DNA of 64,000 bases from Thalassocella blandensis (GTDB taxonomy: Bacteria > Pseudomonadota > Gammaproteobacteria > Pseudomonadales > Cellvibrionaceae): NCBI GenBank assembly GCA_902141825.1, contig CABFPG010000012.1, positions 115,522-179,521 of the forward strand. Reading direction: 5' to 3'. Within the stretch, counting starts at the first letter, position 1, and the number at the start of each line of letters is the position of its first letter. Position numbers and translations under genes: made by a program. This document shows positions 9,541 to 19,596 of this stretch, in pieces. Under the pieces are notes generated by a model. It had not been told where the DNA came from. It saw only the letters and a list, made by a program, of their open reading frames with translations, and ran no database searches.

Positions 9541-12309
9541 ATGGAAAAAACCTACCAACCCGGCGCAATAGAAAAAAATTGGTACGAGAACTGGGAAAAT
9601 AAAGGTTACTTTGCTCCAAGCGGGCAAGGTGAGCCGTATTGCATCATGATTCCACCTCCGAATGTCACCGGCAGTTTACACATGGGACACGGCTTTCAGG
9701 AAAGCATCATGGATGCCCTCATTCGCTATCACCGAATGAAAGGCTGCAATACCTTGTGGCAAGTGGGTACCGACCACGCGGGTATCGCCACACAAATGGT
9801 TGTCGAGCGCCTGCTGGATGCCGATGGCACAAATCGCCATGCACTGGGTCGTGAAAAATTCATTGAGCGCGTGTGGGAATGGAAAGAAGAATCCGGCGGT
9901 CATATTACCCGCCAGTTACGTCGTTTGGGCGCATCTCCAGACTGGAGCCGTGAGCGCTTCACGATGGACGACGGGTTTTACGAAGCGGTGCAGGAAGTAT
10001 TTATTCGCCTGTATCAGGATGGCCTGATCTACCGTGGCAAACGCCTGGTCAACTGGGACCCCAAACTGCACACCGCTATTTCGGATCTGGAAGTCATCAA
10101 TGAAGAGAAAAAGGGGCACCTCTGGCATTTTAAATACCCCCTGACAGACGGTTCCGGCCATTTGGTTGTAGCCACTACTCGCCCCGAAACCATGCTGGGC
10201 GATACGGCTGTTGCCGTACACCCTGACGACGAGCGTTATGCACACCTTATTGGCAAAACCATCAAGCTGCCTTTGGCTGATCGGGAAATTCCGATCATCG
10301 CCGATGAATATGTCGATAAAGATTTCGGCACCGGCTGCGTAAAAATTACCCCAGCGCACGATTTTAATGACTATGAAATGGGCCAGCGTCATAACCTGCC
10401 CATGATCAATATTTTCGATGACAACGCACACCTCAACACCAACACGCCGGAAGCCTACCAAGGCATGGAGCGTTTCGCAGCACGCGACAAAGTCGTGGCG
10501 GACCTCGATGCTTTAGGACTGCTGGAAAAGGTCGTTGATCACGATTTAAAAGTCCCCATGGGCGATCGCAGTGGCGTAGTGATTGAGCCGTACCTGACGA
10601 ATCAATGGTACGTCAAAACCCAGCCGCTCGCTGACGAAGCCATCAAGGCGGTTGAAGGCGGAGATATTAATTTCGTTCCCAAACAATATGAGAACATGTA
10701 CTTCTCGTGGATGCGTGATATTCAGGATTGGTGTATATCCCGTCAATTGTGGTGGGGGCATCGCATTCCCGCATGGTATGACGATCAGGGGAATGTTTAT
10801 GTTGGTCGCGACGAACAAGAAGTACGTGCAAAACACCAGCTCGGCGATGACATTTCATTAAAGCAGGACGAAGACGTTCTAGACACCTGGTTCTCTTCCG
10901 GCTTATGGACTTTCGGAACACTAGGCTGGCCAGAAGATAACGACTTCCTTAAAACCTTCCACCCGTCTTCAGTACTGGTGACCGGTTTCGATATTATTTT
11001 CTTCTGGGTTGCGCGCATGATTATGCTAACCCTGTACTTCAAAAAAGAAGTGCCGTTTCACACGGTATACGTGCATGGATTGGTGCGTGACAGCCAGGGT
11101 CAGAAAATGTCGAAATCCAAAGGCAATGTACTGGACCCCATTGACCTGATAGACGGCATAGATTTAGAAAGCCTTGTCAGCAAACGCACTGCCGGAATGA
11201 TGCTGCCAAAACTCAAAGCCAAAATTGAGAAGCAGACACGTAAAGAATTCCCAGAAGGGATAGCCAGTTACGGCACCGATGCACTGCGTTACACCTATTA
11301 TTCTCTGGCGTCCACAGGGCGTGACATCAACTTTGATGTTGGCCGCATTGAAGGGTACCGCAATTTCTGCAACAAGCTGTGGAACGCCTCCAATTACGTA
11401 TTAATGAACACTGAAAATACCGACACGGGTGCCGATGGCTCAACAGATTTTGAGTTGTCTCTTGCAGACCGCTGGATCATCAGCCGCCTACAGGAAGCAG
11501 AAAAAGCCGTGATCGAAGGGTTTACCACCTACCGTTTAGATCTGGCCAGCCAGGCACTCTACGACTTTATCTGGAAGGATTACTGTGACTGGTACCTGGA
11601 ACTCACTAAACCTGTTTTGTGGGATGACAATGCCAGCGACGCGCGCAAGAAAGGAACACGCCGCACCCTGATTCGCGTATTGGAAGCAACACTGCGTTTG
11701 GCGCATCCACTCATGCCATTCATTACAGAAGAAATCTGGCAGAGAGTGAAACCTCTGGCTGGCGTTGAAGGCGAGACCATTATGCTGGCGCCCTACCCAC
11801 AACCCGAGGAAGCCAAAATCGACTCGCAAGCCACCCAGGATATTGAATGGGTGAAAGAGGTTATCGTCGGCATTCGCGCAATTCGCGGCGAAATGAATAT
11901 TTCCATGGCCAAACAACTGCCAGTGTTCTTTAAGAACGGCAGTACTGAAGACAAACGCCGAATGGAAGAAAACACGCAGTTTTTGAAAAAACTGGCGACG
12001 CTGGAAAATATCACCTGGCTCAATGCGGATGAAGAAGCGCTTTTAAGCGCAACGAACCTGGTTGGGAAACTGGAAATTCTGGTCCCCATGGCTGGTCTTA
12101 TAGATAAAGACGCAGAACTGGCTCGACTGGATAAAGAAATTGGCCGATTGGAAAAAGACGTCCAGCGTGTTGAAGGCAAACTGGGTAACGCAAAATTTGT
12201 AGACAAAGCACCGGAAGATGTTGTGCAGAAAGAAAAAGACAAACTTGCGGAATTCAAAGACGCCTTAAATAAAATGCAGGACCAGAAAACAAAAATCGCA
12301 GCGCTATAG
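9541..12309 (+). CDS. valS: Valyl-tRNA synthetase
   Basis: 922 residues. Class I aminoacyl-tRNA synthetase that attaches valine to tRNA-Val and edits mischarged threonine. It contains the HIGH-type motif as HMGH (in [12 protein letters not shown], about 38-49), the KMSKS loop ([10 protein letters not shown]), the editing domain with [10 protein letters not shown], and the anticodon-binding region. The C-terminal coiled-coil arm is present ([15 protein letters not shown] and following). A strong intrinsic terminator follows at 12384-12423. Confidence 0.98.
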   Translation: MEKTYQPGAIEKNWYENWENKGYFAPSGQGEPYCIMIPPPNVTGSLHMGHGFQESIMDALIRYHRMKGCNTLWQVGTDHAGIATQMVVERLLDADGTNRHALGREKFIERVWEWKEESGGHITRQLRRLGASPDWSRERFTMDDGFYEAVQEVFIRLYQDGLIYRGKRLVNWDPKLHTAISDLEVINEEKKGHLWHFKYPLTDGSGHLVVATTRPETMLGDTAVAVHPDDERYAHLIGKTIKLPLADREIPIIADEYVDKDFGTGCVKITPAHDFNDYEMGQRHNLPMINIFDDNAHLNTNTPEAYQGMERFAARDKVVADLDALGLLEKVVDHDLKVPMGDRSGVVIEPYLTNQWYVKTQPLADEAIKAVEGGDINFVPKQYENMYFSWMRDIQDWCISRQLWWGHRIPAWYDDQGNVYVGRDEQEVRAKHQLGDDISLKQDEDVLDTWFSSGLWTFGTLGWPEDNDFLKTFHPSSVLVTGFDIIFFWVARMIMLTLYFKKEVPFHTVYVHGLVRDSQGQKMSKSKGNVLDPIDLIDGIDLESLVSKRTAGMMLPKLKAKIEKQTRKEFPEGIASYGTDALRYTYYSLASTGRDINFDVGRIEGYRNFCNKLWNASNYVLMNTENTDTGADGSTDFELSLADRWIISRLQEAEKAVIEGFTTYRLDLASQALYDFIWKDYCDWYLELTKPVLWDDNASDARKKGTRRTLIRVLEATLRLAHPLMPFITEEIWQRVKPLAGVEGETIMLAPYPQPEEAKIDSQATQDIEWVKEVIVGIRAIRGEMNISMAKQLPVFFKNGSTEDKRRMEENTQFLKKLATLENITWLNADEEALLSATNLVGKLEILVPMAGLIDKDAELARLDKEIGRLEKDVQRVEGKLGNAKFVDKAPEDVVQKEKDKLAEFKDALNKMQDQKTKIAAL

Positions 12310-12383
12310 CCCACACGGCAAAGCCTTGCACTTTTTTTGTTTGCAGCCATTGCGGGTATTCCGCGCGCAATCTTCAAACCAGC

Positions 12384-12423
12384 AAAAAGGCCGTACTTAA
12401 CTCAAGCTAAGTACGGCCTTTTT
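12384..12423 (+). terminator. Intrinsic terminator after valS
   Basis: Perfect 16-bp inverted repeat (arms 12384-12399 and 12408-12423) with an 8-base loop. The right arm ends in a run of T, so it can terminate valS transcription. The remaining sequence up to 12707 holds no gene I can support and presumably contains the pilU promoter. Confidence 0.9.
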
Positions 12424-12707
12424 AGCCTCTCTTCTAAAGAGTTGTATAACCCGCCACACCCTCACTGCATCCCGCAACAAATAAACCAACCATCACTTGT
12501 CGTTTGTTTTTCAAACAACATTTTCATTTACTATAACTGCATTCTAGCCCTACCCCATCCCGCCAAAGCGTATCGATATAACTGACCTCATCAGAACGGT
12601 TCAAGGTTATCTATACTTTTTGAGTACCGCATTAAACAGCCCCTGCCCTTTTTATTAAGCCGGCAGATGTGAAGCTTTAAATTCTCTGATCTACTTAAGG
12701 CGAATAC

Positions 12708-13919
12708 ATGGAAACCCCTATTAATAAATACCTGACAATACTGGCGCAAAAAGATGGTTCAGATTTATACCTCAGCACTGGGGCGCCGCCCTGCGCTAAG
12801 TTTCAAGGGCAGTTAAAACCACTTTCCAAAGAACCCTACAAACCAGGTGATATTGAAAACATTGCCAACGCCATAATGGATGCAGAGCAACGAGAAGAGT
12901 TTACTCATGAACTCGAAATGAACTTGGCGATTTCACTTCCGCAGGTCGGTCGCTTTCGGATAAATATATTTAAACAGCGCAATGAAATTTCGATTGTGGC
13001 ACGAAATATTAAAGCTGAAATTCCACAGTTCAATGATCTGGGCCTGCCCGATGTTCTAAAAGAAGTCATCATGACAAAACGGGGATTAGTCCTGTTTGTT
13101 GGCGGCACAGGCTCGGGGAAATCCACTTCGCTGGCCGCGCTGATTGATCACCGAAATTCCACCTCTGCCGGCCACATCATCACCATTGAAGACCCCGTGG
13201 AATATGTTCACAAACACAAGCGTTGCATTATTAATCAGCGGGAAGTCGGTGTGGATACTCGCAGCTTTCAAAACGCGCTAAAAAACACGCTGCGTCAAGC
13301 ACCCGATGTAATTCTCATCGGAGAAATTCGGGACCGCCATACGATGGAACACGCCCTTGAATTTGCCGAAACCGGTCACCTGGCCATTTCGACATTGCAC
13401 GCCAATAATGCTAACCAGGCGCTGGAAAGAATTATCAACCTGTTCCCAGAAGAACGGCGTCCGCAATTGTTACTCGGCTTATCTCAAAATATTCGGGCCA
13501 TTGTTTCGCAACGCCTGGTTCCCACTGTCGACGGAAAACGTTGCGCTGCAGTGGAGGTATTACTGGGCACTAAAACCATACAGGAATTAATTTTAAAAGC
13601 CCGCCTGGAAGAAATTAAAGAGATCATGGAGAAGTCGGAAAATCTGGGAATGCAAACCTTCGACACGGCCCTGTTCAAACTCTACCGCGAAGGTAAAATT
13701 TCTTACGATGAATCCATCGCAAACGCAGACTCACCAAATAATTTACGACTACGCATTAAACTAGCCGAGGAAAATGGTAGAGGCGGCAGTGAGCAAAATG
13801 AATCGCCGGCAAAAGCCAGCGCAGCAAGCGCGGGTGGTTTTGGCGAGCTTTCACTGGAGGTGATTAAAGAGGAAGAAGACGAGGACGAAGATCCCAACAA
13901 TCCCATGCCCAAATTTTAA
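12708..13919 (+). CDS. PilT/PilU family type IV pilus ATPase (PilU-type)
   Basis: 403 residues. A hexameric AAA+ motor of the GspE/PilT superfamily that drives pilus retraction at the inner-membrane base. It shows Walker A (GGTGSGKST), the Asp box (TIEDPVEYVHKHK), Walker B (LIGEIRD) and the His box (HLAISTLHANN). The residues and length match PilU more than PilT, and the adjacent pilT expected in the canonical pair is absent, so this may be a stand-alone PilU paralogue. The C-terminus is extended by a small linker and an acidic tail (EEEDEDEDPNNPMPKF). AAGG lies about ten bases upstream of the ATG. A terminator follows. Confidence 0.9.
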   Translation: METPINKYLTILAQKDGSDLYLSTGAPPCAKFQGQLKPLSKEPYKPGDIENIANAIMDAEQREEFTHELEMNLAISLPQVGRFRINIFKQRNEISIVARNIKAEIPQFNDLGLPDVLKEVIMTKRGLVLFVGGTGSGKSTSLAALIDHRNSTSAGHIITIEDPVEYVHKHKRCIINQREVGVDTRSFQNALKNTLRQAPDVILIGEIRDRHTMEHALEFAETGHLAISTLHANNANQALERIINLFPEERRPQLLLGLSQNIRAIVSQRLVPTVDGKRCAAVEVLLGTKTIQELILKARLEEIKEIMEKSENLGMQTFDTALFKLYREGKISYDESIANADSPNNLRLRIKLAEENGRGGSEQNESPAKASAASAGGFGELSLEVIKEEEDEDEDPNNPMPKF

Positions 13920-13964
13920 AGCATTGCCTTATCTAAAAAAAGGGAACATAAAACAAGGGAAAAC

Positions 13965-13998
13965 AAAAAAGCCAGTAGATAAATCTACTGGCTTTTTT
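13965..13998 (+). terminator. Intrinsic terminator after the pilU-type gene
   Basis: Stem GCCAGTAGA/TCTACTGGC with a TAAA loop, preceded by a run of A and followed by a run of T. It could serve both this gene and the convergent lipoprotein gene ending at 14085. Confidence 0.9.
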
Positions 13999-14084
13999 AG
14001 GTTTGGCTATTTAGTAAATTATTACGTGCTAGTTTGTAAAACCATCGTTAAAGGCAAGCATATGAAACCGCTTGCACCAAACAA

Positions 14085-16025
14085 TTATTCAACCACAAAT
14101 ACCGCACCGACATCTTCACCATTGTCATTCGGCGACGCATTCACAACACCAGTACCAGTGTCTTCATTCTTCGCCCCAAAGACCAGTCGATTATTATAAG
14201 CCGCTATCGCCTCTCCCAAACTGTCGCCACCAGAAGCATTTTGCTCAGCTTTCAAATACATCTCCTGCTCCCACTCGTAAGTGTTGGACGTGCTGGCCTG
14301 CAAGTTATTACCAAATACAAATACCGCACCCACACTTGCCGCTTCAACCCCTTGAGCGCTTGGGTCTTTACCAAAGTCTTGCTTGTTTTCGTCCGGCGCG
14401 CCGACTGCCAGCATGCTCTCATTAAATAAAGCAAGGGAATAACCAAATCTCATTTCTTGCGAATCACTATTTTCAGGTGCTATCACTGCGTCTTGCTCAT
14501 ATCGAGAGCCCGTGTTTGCTCGCTTAAAGATTACCGTCCGTCCTTGAGTCTGCATGCCTGGCGCACCCACTGCCAGCGTATTACTCTTCGCATCAACATC
14601 AGTACCAAACAAGGCTTCTGCAGCTTCTTCGCTGGGGCGGATGGTACGACTCAAGGTGAAGGAGTTGCTGGAACGCTTATACAGATACACGACCCCAGCG
14701 TTGACTTCCTGACTGTTACCCGCTGCATTGGGAGCACCGATCACCAATTCATTATCAGAATTAAATGCCAATGAAGCGCCAAACGTTTCACTGGCACTTC
14801 CCTCAGCACCGCCAAGTGTCTGACTGAAATCAAGGCTTTCAACATCAAAAAGGTAAACTCTACCTGCACCTTCGGCGGCAACCGCCAACTGCGTACCACT
14901 GATAGCTAACGCGCTGCCAAAACGGTCATCGTCAGCTACGGTACCATTGGCTTGCAGGGTATCCTGCAAGCTCCAGTTTCCATTGTTTTCCCTGTATACA
15001 TACACTTTCCCTCGGTTATTCTGCTCACCTGGCGCACCGACCAGAATAGTGGAATCATAAATAGCGATGCTGACCCCAAACTGATCACCCGTATTTTCAC
15101 CAGTGAAAGCCGCTACCTGCCCCCAAGTGTCTGATGTGGGGCGATAAAAATATGCAGCACCCTGCTCGTCTGATTTGGTGGGTGCACCGACAGCAATTGT
15201 GTTGTGAGATACCGCAACACTGGAACCAAACTGATCTCCGTTGCTCGCATTGCTGGCCTTTAAAAATGCACTGTAATCAATATCGTTTTTCTCTTTTCGA
15301 GTCAGCGAGACAGAATAATTTTTGGTTGTAGCTCTGTCAGATGCTTCAACAACAATGTCGTAAGCGGTATTCTCTCCCACAGCCAACTCTAATCGCTCTG
15401 AATAACTTCCGGACTGCAGGTTGCCTTTACCGCTGAAGGATTCGAACTGTGCGCCGGGATCATCCAGCGTGGCTTTTAGACGGGTTGAGTTAATAAAATA
15501 GTTTACATCGCTGGCATAAACTTCCGTTTGCTCATCTTTGTCAAAACCCAGGTTTACCCCAACGGCTTCAAGGCCGGCAAGATCGGCATTAGAACTTTCA
15601 GTGCTTTGTCTTGTAACAACAATTTCGTATGTTTTTGTCGACTCATTGGCTGAGGTTACGACAACTTCAAAATAGTTCGATCCAACGTCCACACTGATTG
15701 AACTGCTGTCTGTGTCGTCGGATAAATCAAATGTTTCCTCGGACGCGCCGCCCTGAGAGGTCAACCGCCGCAGCTGCATCGTCGCATCATCATCAGACAC
15801 CCGCGCATTGAAGATAATGGAGTCTTCGCTCATCGCCAGGGTCACATCATACTCATAGGTTTCTCTGGCAAATGATGGCTCCATGTTACCGGGTGAAATT
15901 GACAGCCTGGCCAGTCCCGCATCGGTAGAGCCGCCGAAACCGCCCTTACAGCCTGACAGAGCCGCCAGCAAGAGAACAAAAAACAAACAGTTAAATCGTT
16001 TCAAAGTAGGAATGAGGTTGACCAT
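14085..16025 (-). CDS. Surface lipoprotein with cadherin-like beta sandwich and FG-GAP repeats
   Basis: 646 residues from the ATG at 16025; an upstream TTG at 16037 is less likely. The N-terminus is a lipoprotein signal with lipobox LSGC. About 35-250 hold two beta-sandwich units of the cadherin-like/PF12733 type (Y-E-Y-D-V-T-L and Y-E-I-V-V-T-R end strands). From about 255 to the end runs a series of about six or seven FG-GAP-like repeats, each with the pattern GDxFGxSVA...VGAP, forming a probable beta-propeller. Such proteins sit on the outer membrane, often in adhesion or polysaccharide contact, but the ligand cannot be predicted. It is convergent with the pilU-type gene and unlinked to an obvious operon. 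Confidence 0.85.
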   Translation of the reverse strand: MVNLIPTLKRFNCLFFVLLLAALSGCKGGFGGSTDAGLARLSISPGNMEPSFARETYEYDVTLAMSEDSIIFNARVSDDDATMQLRRLTSQGGASEETFDLSDDTDSSSISVDVGSNYFEVVVTSANESTKTYEIVVTRQSTESSNADLAGLEAVGVNLGFDKDEQTEVYASDVNYFINSTRLKATLDDPGAQFESFSGKGNLQSGSYSERLELAVGENTAYDIVVEASDRATTKNYSVSLTRKEKNDIDYSAFLKASNASNGDQFGSSVAVSHNTIAVGAPTKSDEQGAAYFYRPTSDTWGQVAAFTGENTGDQFGVSIAIYDSTILVGAPGEQNNRGKVYVYRENNGNWSLQDTLQANGTVADDDRFGSALAISGTQLAVAAEGAGRVYLFDVESLDFSQTLGGAEGSASETFGASLAFNSDNELVIGAPNAAGNSQEVNAGVVYLYKRSSNSFTLSRTIRPSEEAAEALFGTDVDAKSNTLAVGAPGMQTQGRTVIFKRANTGSRYEQDAVIAPENSDSQEMRFGYSLALFNESMLAVGAPDENKQDFGKDPSAQGVEAASVGAVFVFGNNLQASTSNTYEWEQEMYLKAEQNASGGDSLGEAIAAYNNRLVFGAKNEDTGTGVVNASPNDNGEDVGAVFVVE

Positions 16026-16319
16026 TATAAATTCCAAAGTACTTTTAAGTTTCAGCTTAGTATCAGCAAATTGAGTATCGGCAAATATAGTTTCGGCTAT
16101 GACAAGTTTCAGTGCTAACTGATGTCTCGGCGAACTTTGCAGCCAGAATGAGTACGCTCGTGTAACACAAGCCCAGAATCACATTGTAACGTTAACGTGA
16201 AGCATACCTTGTGAAAAAGCGTTAAATGAGAAAGAACTTAGAAAATCACCACCAGGCAAAGGCTTCAGACCGAGGGCTTCAGTACAAAGGGCTCAGAACT
16301 ACGTCTGAAAAAAAGGGGC

Positions 16320-18149
16320 TCAGACGTTGGCAGAGCGTTTTTTCAGGGGGAATCGATCCAGATAGGCGAGCTTGGTTTGCAAAAGAGGTAAAAGCTTGTC
16401 TGCAGGGAGCGGCTTATCAAACAGGTACCCTTGTAACTCATCCACCCCCATCCCCAATAGCACGCTCAGCTCTTCCTGCGTCTCAATACCCTCAGCAACC
16501 ACCTTGAGCTTCATCCCTTTCGCCAAATCCATAATGGCTCTGGCGACCTGGAAATGATTGTGCTGAGATTGAATATTGTCGACAAATACCCGATCGATTT
16601 TTAAACGGCTGAGCGGAAATCGCGAAAGATAGGCCAGATTGGAATAGCCGGTTCCGAAATCATCAATGCTGATTGCGACGCCCAAATCACGAATTTCTTC
16701 CAGCCGGGCAATAATTTTGTCCGAGTGCTCCATTAACACACTTTCAGTTAATTCCAGTTCCAGCAAATGCCCCGGTACGTCGTATTGCTCTAGGTATTGC
16801 TTAAGCTTCTGACCAATTCGATTCTGGTGAATCTGTACCGCTGAAATATTAATCGCTACGGGAATCTCAATGCCGGATTGCCGCCACTGTGCCACTTGCT
16901 GCACCACGGTGTGCATCAGCCAGTCACCCAGCTTCAAAATAAAACCGGAGCGCTCCGCCGCCGGGATAAAATCACAAGGCTTAATCCACTCTTGTGTCGC
17001 ACGATCCTGCCAGCGCATTAACGCTTCCAGCCCGATAATCTGTCCCGAATCTGCGTCAACTTTTGGCTGATAAAACAGGGTAAATTCACCGTTATCCAGC
17101 GCCTCTTTCATGCGTGAATCACGTGTCATATTATGAATGGAACGCAGGGCAAGCTGCTGCGAAAAAATCACCGATTGGTTTTTGCCGGATTGTTTGGCAT
17201 GGTACTTCGCTAAATCAGCATTTTGCACCAGACTCCAGCAATCTTCGCCATCCTGTGGGTAGCAGGCCAAACCGGCACTCATCGTAAGATCAAAGACAAG
17301 ATTTTCGACTTTGAGAGGCTCTGAAAGAAAGGTTTCGGCGGCTTGCAACAATTCACTGGCCTGTTGCGTATTGGTAAACGGCAGTACCAGCACGAATTCA
17401 TCACCACCTATACGAGCAACGCTTCCTTTCTCTCCCACAACATGACGCAGCCGCTGTGCCAACGCTTTAAGCACCAGATCACCAATTTTATGGCTGATGG
17501 TATCGTTAATAATTTTAAAATTATCGAGATCGATAAACACCAGCGTCATGGGATCTTGCTGGGTACGATGTTTCTGCAATTGCTGATTCACCAACAACTC
17601 CAGCAGTACTCGATTGGGCAAACCGGTTAGCGCATCATGGTGCGCTAAATGCTGAATCTGCTTTTCCGCTCGTTTACGCTCACTGATATCTCGCGCAATC
17701 CCGGCCGTACCAATCACGTCACCGTCACGATTAAAAACGGGAACCTTCACCGTTTCAGCCCAGGTTTCACCGCCAGCCGGACTGGAAATGCGCTCTTCAC
17801 GATGCAGCACTTCCCGCTTATCCAGAACCCATTGATCATCTGCCAGGTATTTTGAGGCCGTGTCCGCATCACTTAAATCTGCGTCGGTTTTTCCCAGCAA
17901 CTGCTCGACACTACTATTAAATACCCGGGAAAACTGGCGGTTCACCATGAGAAAACGGGAATCCTTGTCTTTTACCCAGGTTAAATCAGGGATACTGTCC
18001 ACCAAAGCCTGCACATGTGAATGCGCCATTCGGGACTGATTGAGTTCTTTTTTCACCACCCGATACTTCTGCCAAACCACCAGCAAAAAAACCGATAAGA
18101 AAACAACAGCAATAACTAGCAAGCTAAAAATAATAAACCCTGACTGCAT
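16320..18149 (-). CDS. PAS-GGDEF-EAL cyclic-di-GMP signalling protein
   Basis: 609 residues. One N-terminal membrane helix (about 5-27), a PAS domain with C-terminal PAC (about 40-165), a GGDEF domain with intact GGDEF at 248-252, and an EAL domain with EAL at 375-377 and the DDFGTGYS loop. Both enzymatic motifs look complete, so it may make and/or degrade cyclic di-GMP. No RxxD inhibitory site is seen five residues before GGDEF. The PAS domain probably senses a small ligand or redox state. AAAGG lies upstream of the ATG. It is a single-gene unit; nearby type IV pilus and adhesion-like genes fit a motility/attachment switch, but that link is inference. Confidence 0.93.
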   Translation of the reverse strand: MQSGFIIFSLLVIAVVFLSVFLLVVWQKYRVVKKELNQSRMAHSHVQALVDSIPDLTWVKDKDSRFLMVNRQFSRVFNSSVEQLLGKTDADLSDADTASKYLADDQWVLDKREVLHREERISSPAGGETWAETVKVPVFNRDGDVIGTAGIARDISERKRAEKQIQHLAHHDALTGLPNRVLLELLVNQQLQKHRTQQDPMTLVFIDLDNFKIINDTISHKIGDLVLKALAQRLRHVVGEKGSVARIGGDEFVLVLPFTNTQQASELLQAAETFLSEPLKVENLVFDLTMSAGLACYPQDGEDCWSLVQNADLAKYHAKQSGKNQSVIFSQQLALRSIHNMTRDSRMKEALDNGEFTLFYQPKVDADSGQIIGLEALMRWQDRATQEWIKPCDFIPAAERSGFILKLGDWLMHTVVQQVAQWRQSGIEIPVAINISAVQIHQNRIGQKLKQYLEQYDVPGHLLELELTESVLMEHSDKIIARLEEIRDLGVAISIDDFGTGYSNLAYLSRFPLSRLKIDRVFVDNIQSQHNHFQVARAIMDLAKGMKLKVVAEGIETQEELSVLLGMGVDELQGYLFDKPLPADKLLPLLQTKLAYLDRFPLKKRSANV

Positions 18150-18877
18150 TCATTTTGCCTTTGAAAAAACACTGAAAAGCACAATAAACCTTTGCATTTT
18201 TTGTTAGTGAGATTTTATTCATTTATTACGCGCTAACGCATTCACTCGTCATAATCACTTGAACCTGGCCATTGCGTTTAGCTGTTTACCCTTAAAACTT
18301 TGGCGTCAGGACATGCATTGCTTTGCAAGTGCCTGGCGGATACTAAACCAGAGGTAGCTAGCCCCAGATACCTAACCACAGGTACCTAACCCCAGACACC
18401 TAGCCACAGATGCTGAACCAGGAGCAACAAGCCAGCCAAAGACAAAAGAACTATTTGCCACATTCAATTCTCGAGTTTTGCTATCATTGGCATGCAAAAC
18501 GGCGACCAATAAAACACTCACCAGGAACCTTTACTACATCGCTCAAACACACGTAGAAGATTCGTGCGAAATTCATAGGTGTTAGTATGAAATAATAGAC
18601 CATTGAGTGTATTTTTACGCCAATCATTTGAATATAAAAACTCCAAATAAAATAGCCTATGGTTAAGCGCCAAACGGGAATATTCACACTCTGGTTTACG
18701 AGTCATATTTTGTGCGGGAAAACGTCTAAGCGAACCCCCAAGAAAGTGCCTGAATGCATCACCATGTTAAAAATAACCCTCAAATCACTCATTGAGAGAC
18801 TTAAGAGCCAATATTGATAGCAATAAAGCGTCGATAAAATTTACACTCTACCTCTATTACCAATACACCAAACGCAC
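18150..18877. other. Long non-coding stretch with a minisatellite
   Basis: 728 bases between the GGDEF-EAL gene and the DUF2288 gene. It holds the 14-bp tandem repeat at 18349-18420. Two overlapping 60-70-codon minus-strand frames (18484-18706) lack ribosome-binding sites and look fortuitous. Nothing else is recognisable. Confidence 0.5.
18349..18420. repeat. 14-bp tandem repeat, four to five units
   Basis: Consecutive units CAGATACCTAACCA, CAGGTACCTAACCC, CAGACACCTAGCCA and CAGATGCTGAACCA (18365-18420), preceded by a 16-base diverged unit at 18349-18364. The unit length is not a multiple of three and no gene covers it. Confidence 0.85.
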
Positions 18878-19189
18878 ATGAATACACCAAACAACACCGA
18901 CGAATTAAAAGCCAAACTGTTAGGCGAAACAGCCAAAATCCACTGGAAAGAGCTTTTGCGTTTTTTTGCTGGTGGTTACACCATAGAAGTTCAAGCACCT
19001 GCAGATCTAATCGAAATTGCCGGCCTATTTGTGGATGACGAAGCGGAGCAAATCAAGGCGCTGATGGAACAGAACACCATACGTGCCGTACCCGATGAGA
19101 CCGCCAAGCGCTGGCTGGATCAAGACGCCCAGGTGTGGGCTGTGGTACTTGCGCCCTGGGTTTTGGTGCAAGACATCTCAGAAAAATAA
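18878..19189 (+). CDS. DUF2288 family protein
   Basis: 103 residues, small and soluble, of unknown function. It has the family's typical text: LGETAKIHWKELLRFFAGG at the N-terminus, then EIAGLFVDDEAEQIKALME, and WAVVLAPWVLVQ near the end. DUF2288 proteins occur widely in gammaproteobacteria and cyanobacteria without an assigned role. The ribosome-binding site is weak. A Fur-like box lies just after its stop and belongs to the next gene. Confidence 0.85.
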   Translation: MNTPNNTDELKAKLLGETAKIHWKELLRFFAGGYTIEVQAPADLIEIAGLFVDDEAEQIKALMEQNTIRAVPDETAKRWLDQDAQVWAVVLAPWVLVQDISEK

Positions 19190-19227
19190 AATCACCCGCC
19201 AATCTCGATATTAGCGATTTACAAATT

Positions 19228-19248
19228 AAATGATAATGATTATCATTT
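19228..19248 (+). promoter_or_regulatory. Fur box (iron-responsive operator)
   Basis: A perfect 10-1-10 palindrome whose core GATAATGATTATCATT (19232-19247) matches the Fur consensus closely (16 of 19 positions over 19232-19250). It sits 30 bases upstream of the small gene at 19279, where it would overlap the promoter and repress under iron sufficiency. The match is seen; regulation is inferred. Confidence 0.8.
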
Positions 19249-19278
19249 GCGTAATTATCGGCTAAGGAGAATTCCATA

Positions 19279-19461
19279 GTGGGCACAACCAACCTCCAAC
19301 TTCATATTGATGCGCAAGCGCTGAATCGCCTGATTCTTCAGGGACAACTGAAGATTGATGACTTTCGCTGCTATGATAAAACAGCCAAAAACCTTATTAA
19401 AAACATGTACTTGGAAGCGGCTAAACAGTCCCTGCACAAAACCCTGACAGACAGCCTGTAG
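19279..19461 (+). CDS. Small 60-residue protein, probably iron-regulated
   Basis: 60 residues starting at GTG 19279, with a strong ribosome-binding site (AAGGAG, nine bases upstream). It is mostly helical in appearance: an N-terminal strand-like part (TNLQLHIDAQALNRL) and a C-terminal helix (KNLIKNMYLEAAKQSLHKT). There is no signal peptide, membrane segment or cysteine cluster beyond one Cys (about residue 31). I do not recognise a family. The upstream Fur box is the only functional clue and suggests expression under iron limitation. It precedes the GlpD-like gene by 135 bases, so the two could share a transcript. Confidence 0.65.
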   Translation: MGTTNLQLHIDAQALNRLILQGQLKIDDFRCYDKTAKNLIKNMYLEAAKQSLHKTLTDSL

Positions 19462-19596
19462 ACTAACAACCATTCGTGCTTGCGCGGCTTGTTTATTAGA
19501 GCGAATCTGTCCTAGCCCAAGTTAGAAGTTTTGGATATAGGAAGCTATCATTAGGTTATAAAGCATAGAATTGCCTAAAACCCAGCATGGTGGCCA

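Noticed and set aside
18484..18706. Two overlapping 62-67-codon minus-strand frames
   Set aside because: AT-rich chance frames without start signals or conserved pattern.
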